Shown one piece after another: positions 63,856 through 64,000 of a DNA stretch of 64,000 nt. The position numbers and the translations under genes are program-made. The notes below the pieces were generated by a model, which had not been told where the DNA came from, made no database searches, and saw nothing but the letters and a program-made list of their open reading frames with translations. Source of the DNA: Luteibacter jiangsuensis (GTDB lineage Bacteria; Pseudomonadota; Gammaproteobacteria; Xanthomonadales; Rhodanobacteraceae); contig NZ_JAUSSK010000005.1 of NCBI RefSeq assembly GCF_030812295.1, forward strand, positions 62,001 to 126,000. The letters run 5' to 3'. Position 1 is the first letter of the stretch. Every line of letters begins with the position of its first letter.

Positions 63856-64000
63856 AAGGATGCGAGGATACCGGAGGCGGTCGGGAGACAAAAGACAAGT
63901 CCGGGGAAATTCCGGCGCCCTGACGCCTAAGCTCATGACGGATCGCCGGAAACCGCAGGTGCGCCTACACCGTTATCGCTATAGGCGCGGACGCCATCCT

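Noticed and set aside
63779-64000. tRNA-Arg as attachment site of an integrated element covering the RHS locus
   Set aside because: No integrase gene and no repeated tRNA end were seen in the window; the RHS genes and tRNA are separated by an ordinary flavoprotein gene.

Overview
The window looks like chromosome of a high-GC gammaproteobacterium of the Xanthomonadales, most likely a Rhodanobacteraceae/Luteibacter-Dyella type. The grounds are uniformly GC-rich coding, an aryl-polyene/xanthomonadin-type pigment operon, a fused IcmF mutase, a DUF1800/DUF1501 pair, and short intergenic REP-like palindromes. The genus is inferred from gene content, not from a marker gene.

Layout. 1-24 kb is mostly housekeeping and metabolic: the 3' end of a DEAD-box helicase, a zinc peptidase with a YkgJ protein, MAPEG, TerC-CBS, CPBP protease, a DUF1800/DUF1501 secreted pair, a DUF5916 outer-membrane protein, LysR with a divergent aldehyde dehydrogenase, a periplasmic cyclophilin, DUF3014, icmF, leucine dehydrogenase, a cold-shock protein and a delta-60 repeat protein. 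24.4-38.4 kb is one tightly overlapping, 16-gene aryl-polyene operon on the plus strand: two acyl carrier proteins, three ketosynthases plus a chain-length-factor-like protein, ketoreductase, two hot-dog dehydratases, two acyltransferases, thioesterase, methyltransferase, glycosyltransferase, and a LolA-like/MMPL export pair. Its acyl-activating ligase appears to be deleted: only the ligase's C-terminal subdomain survives, inside a membrane-protein/dehydratase fusion at 32741-33913. 38.5-52.4 kb holds a FUSC transporter, isovaleryl-CoA dehydrogenase, a lipoprotein subtilisin autotransporter, thiolase, a methylcrotonyl-CoA carboxylase beta subunit, xseA, two lipoproteins and an aldehyde dehydrogenase. 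The leucine-degradation genes are scattered rather than in one operon.

52.6-62.4 kb is the most unusual part. Two related hypothetical proteins are followed by a 1351-residue RHS/YD-repeat shell protein that stops exactly before the RHS-associated core. Three separate tandem 'tip' proteins follow, each starting at the same point of that core and each carrying a related C-terminal domain. Two of those domains show a possible His-Gly/Cys pair; the first tip has lost both residues. No immunity gene is visible. The window ends with a minus-strand flavoprotein disulfide reductase and tRNA-Arg(CCT).

A family of REP-like palindromes built on TGGGAGCCGACC...TCGGCGAT sits in several intergenic gaps, mostly as inverted pairs. 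All family assignments come from reading sequence motifs; no database search was run.
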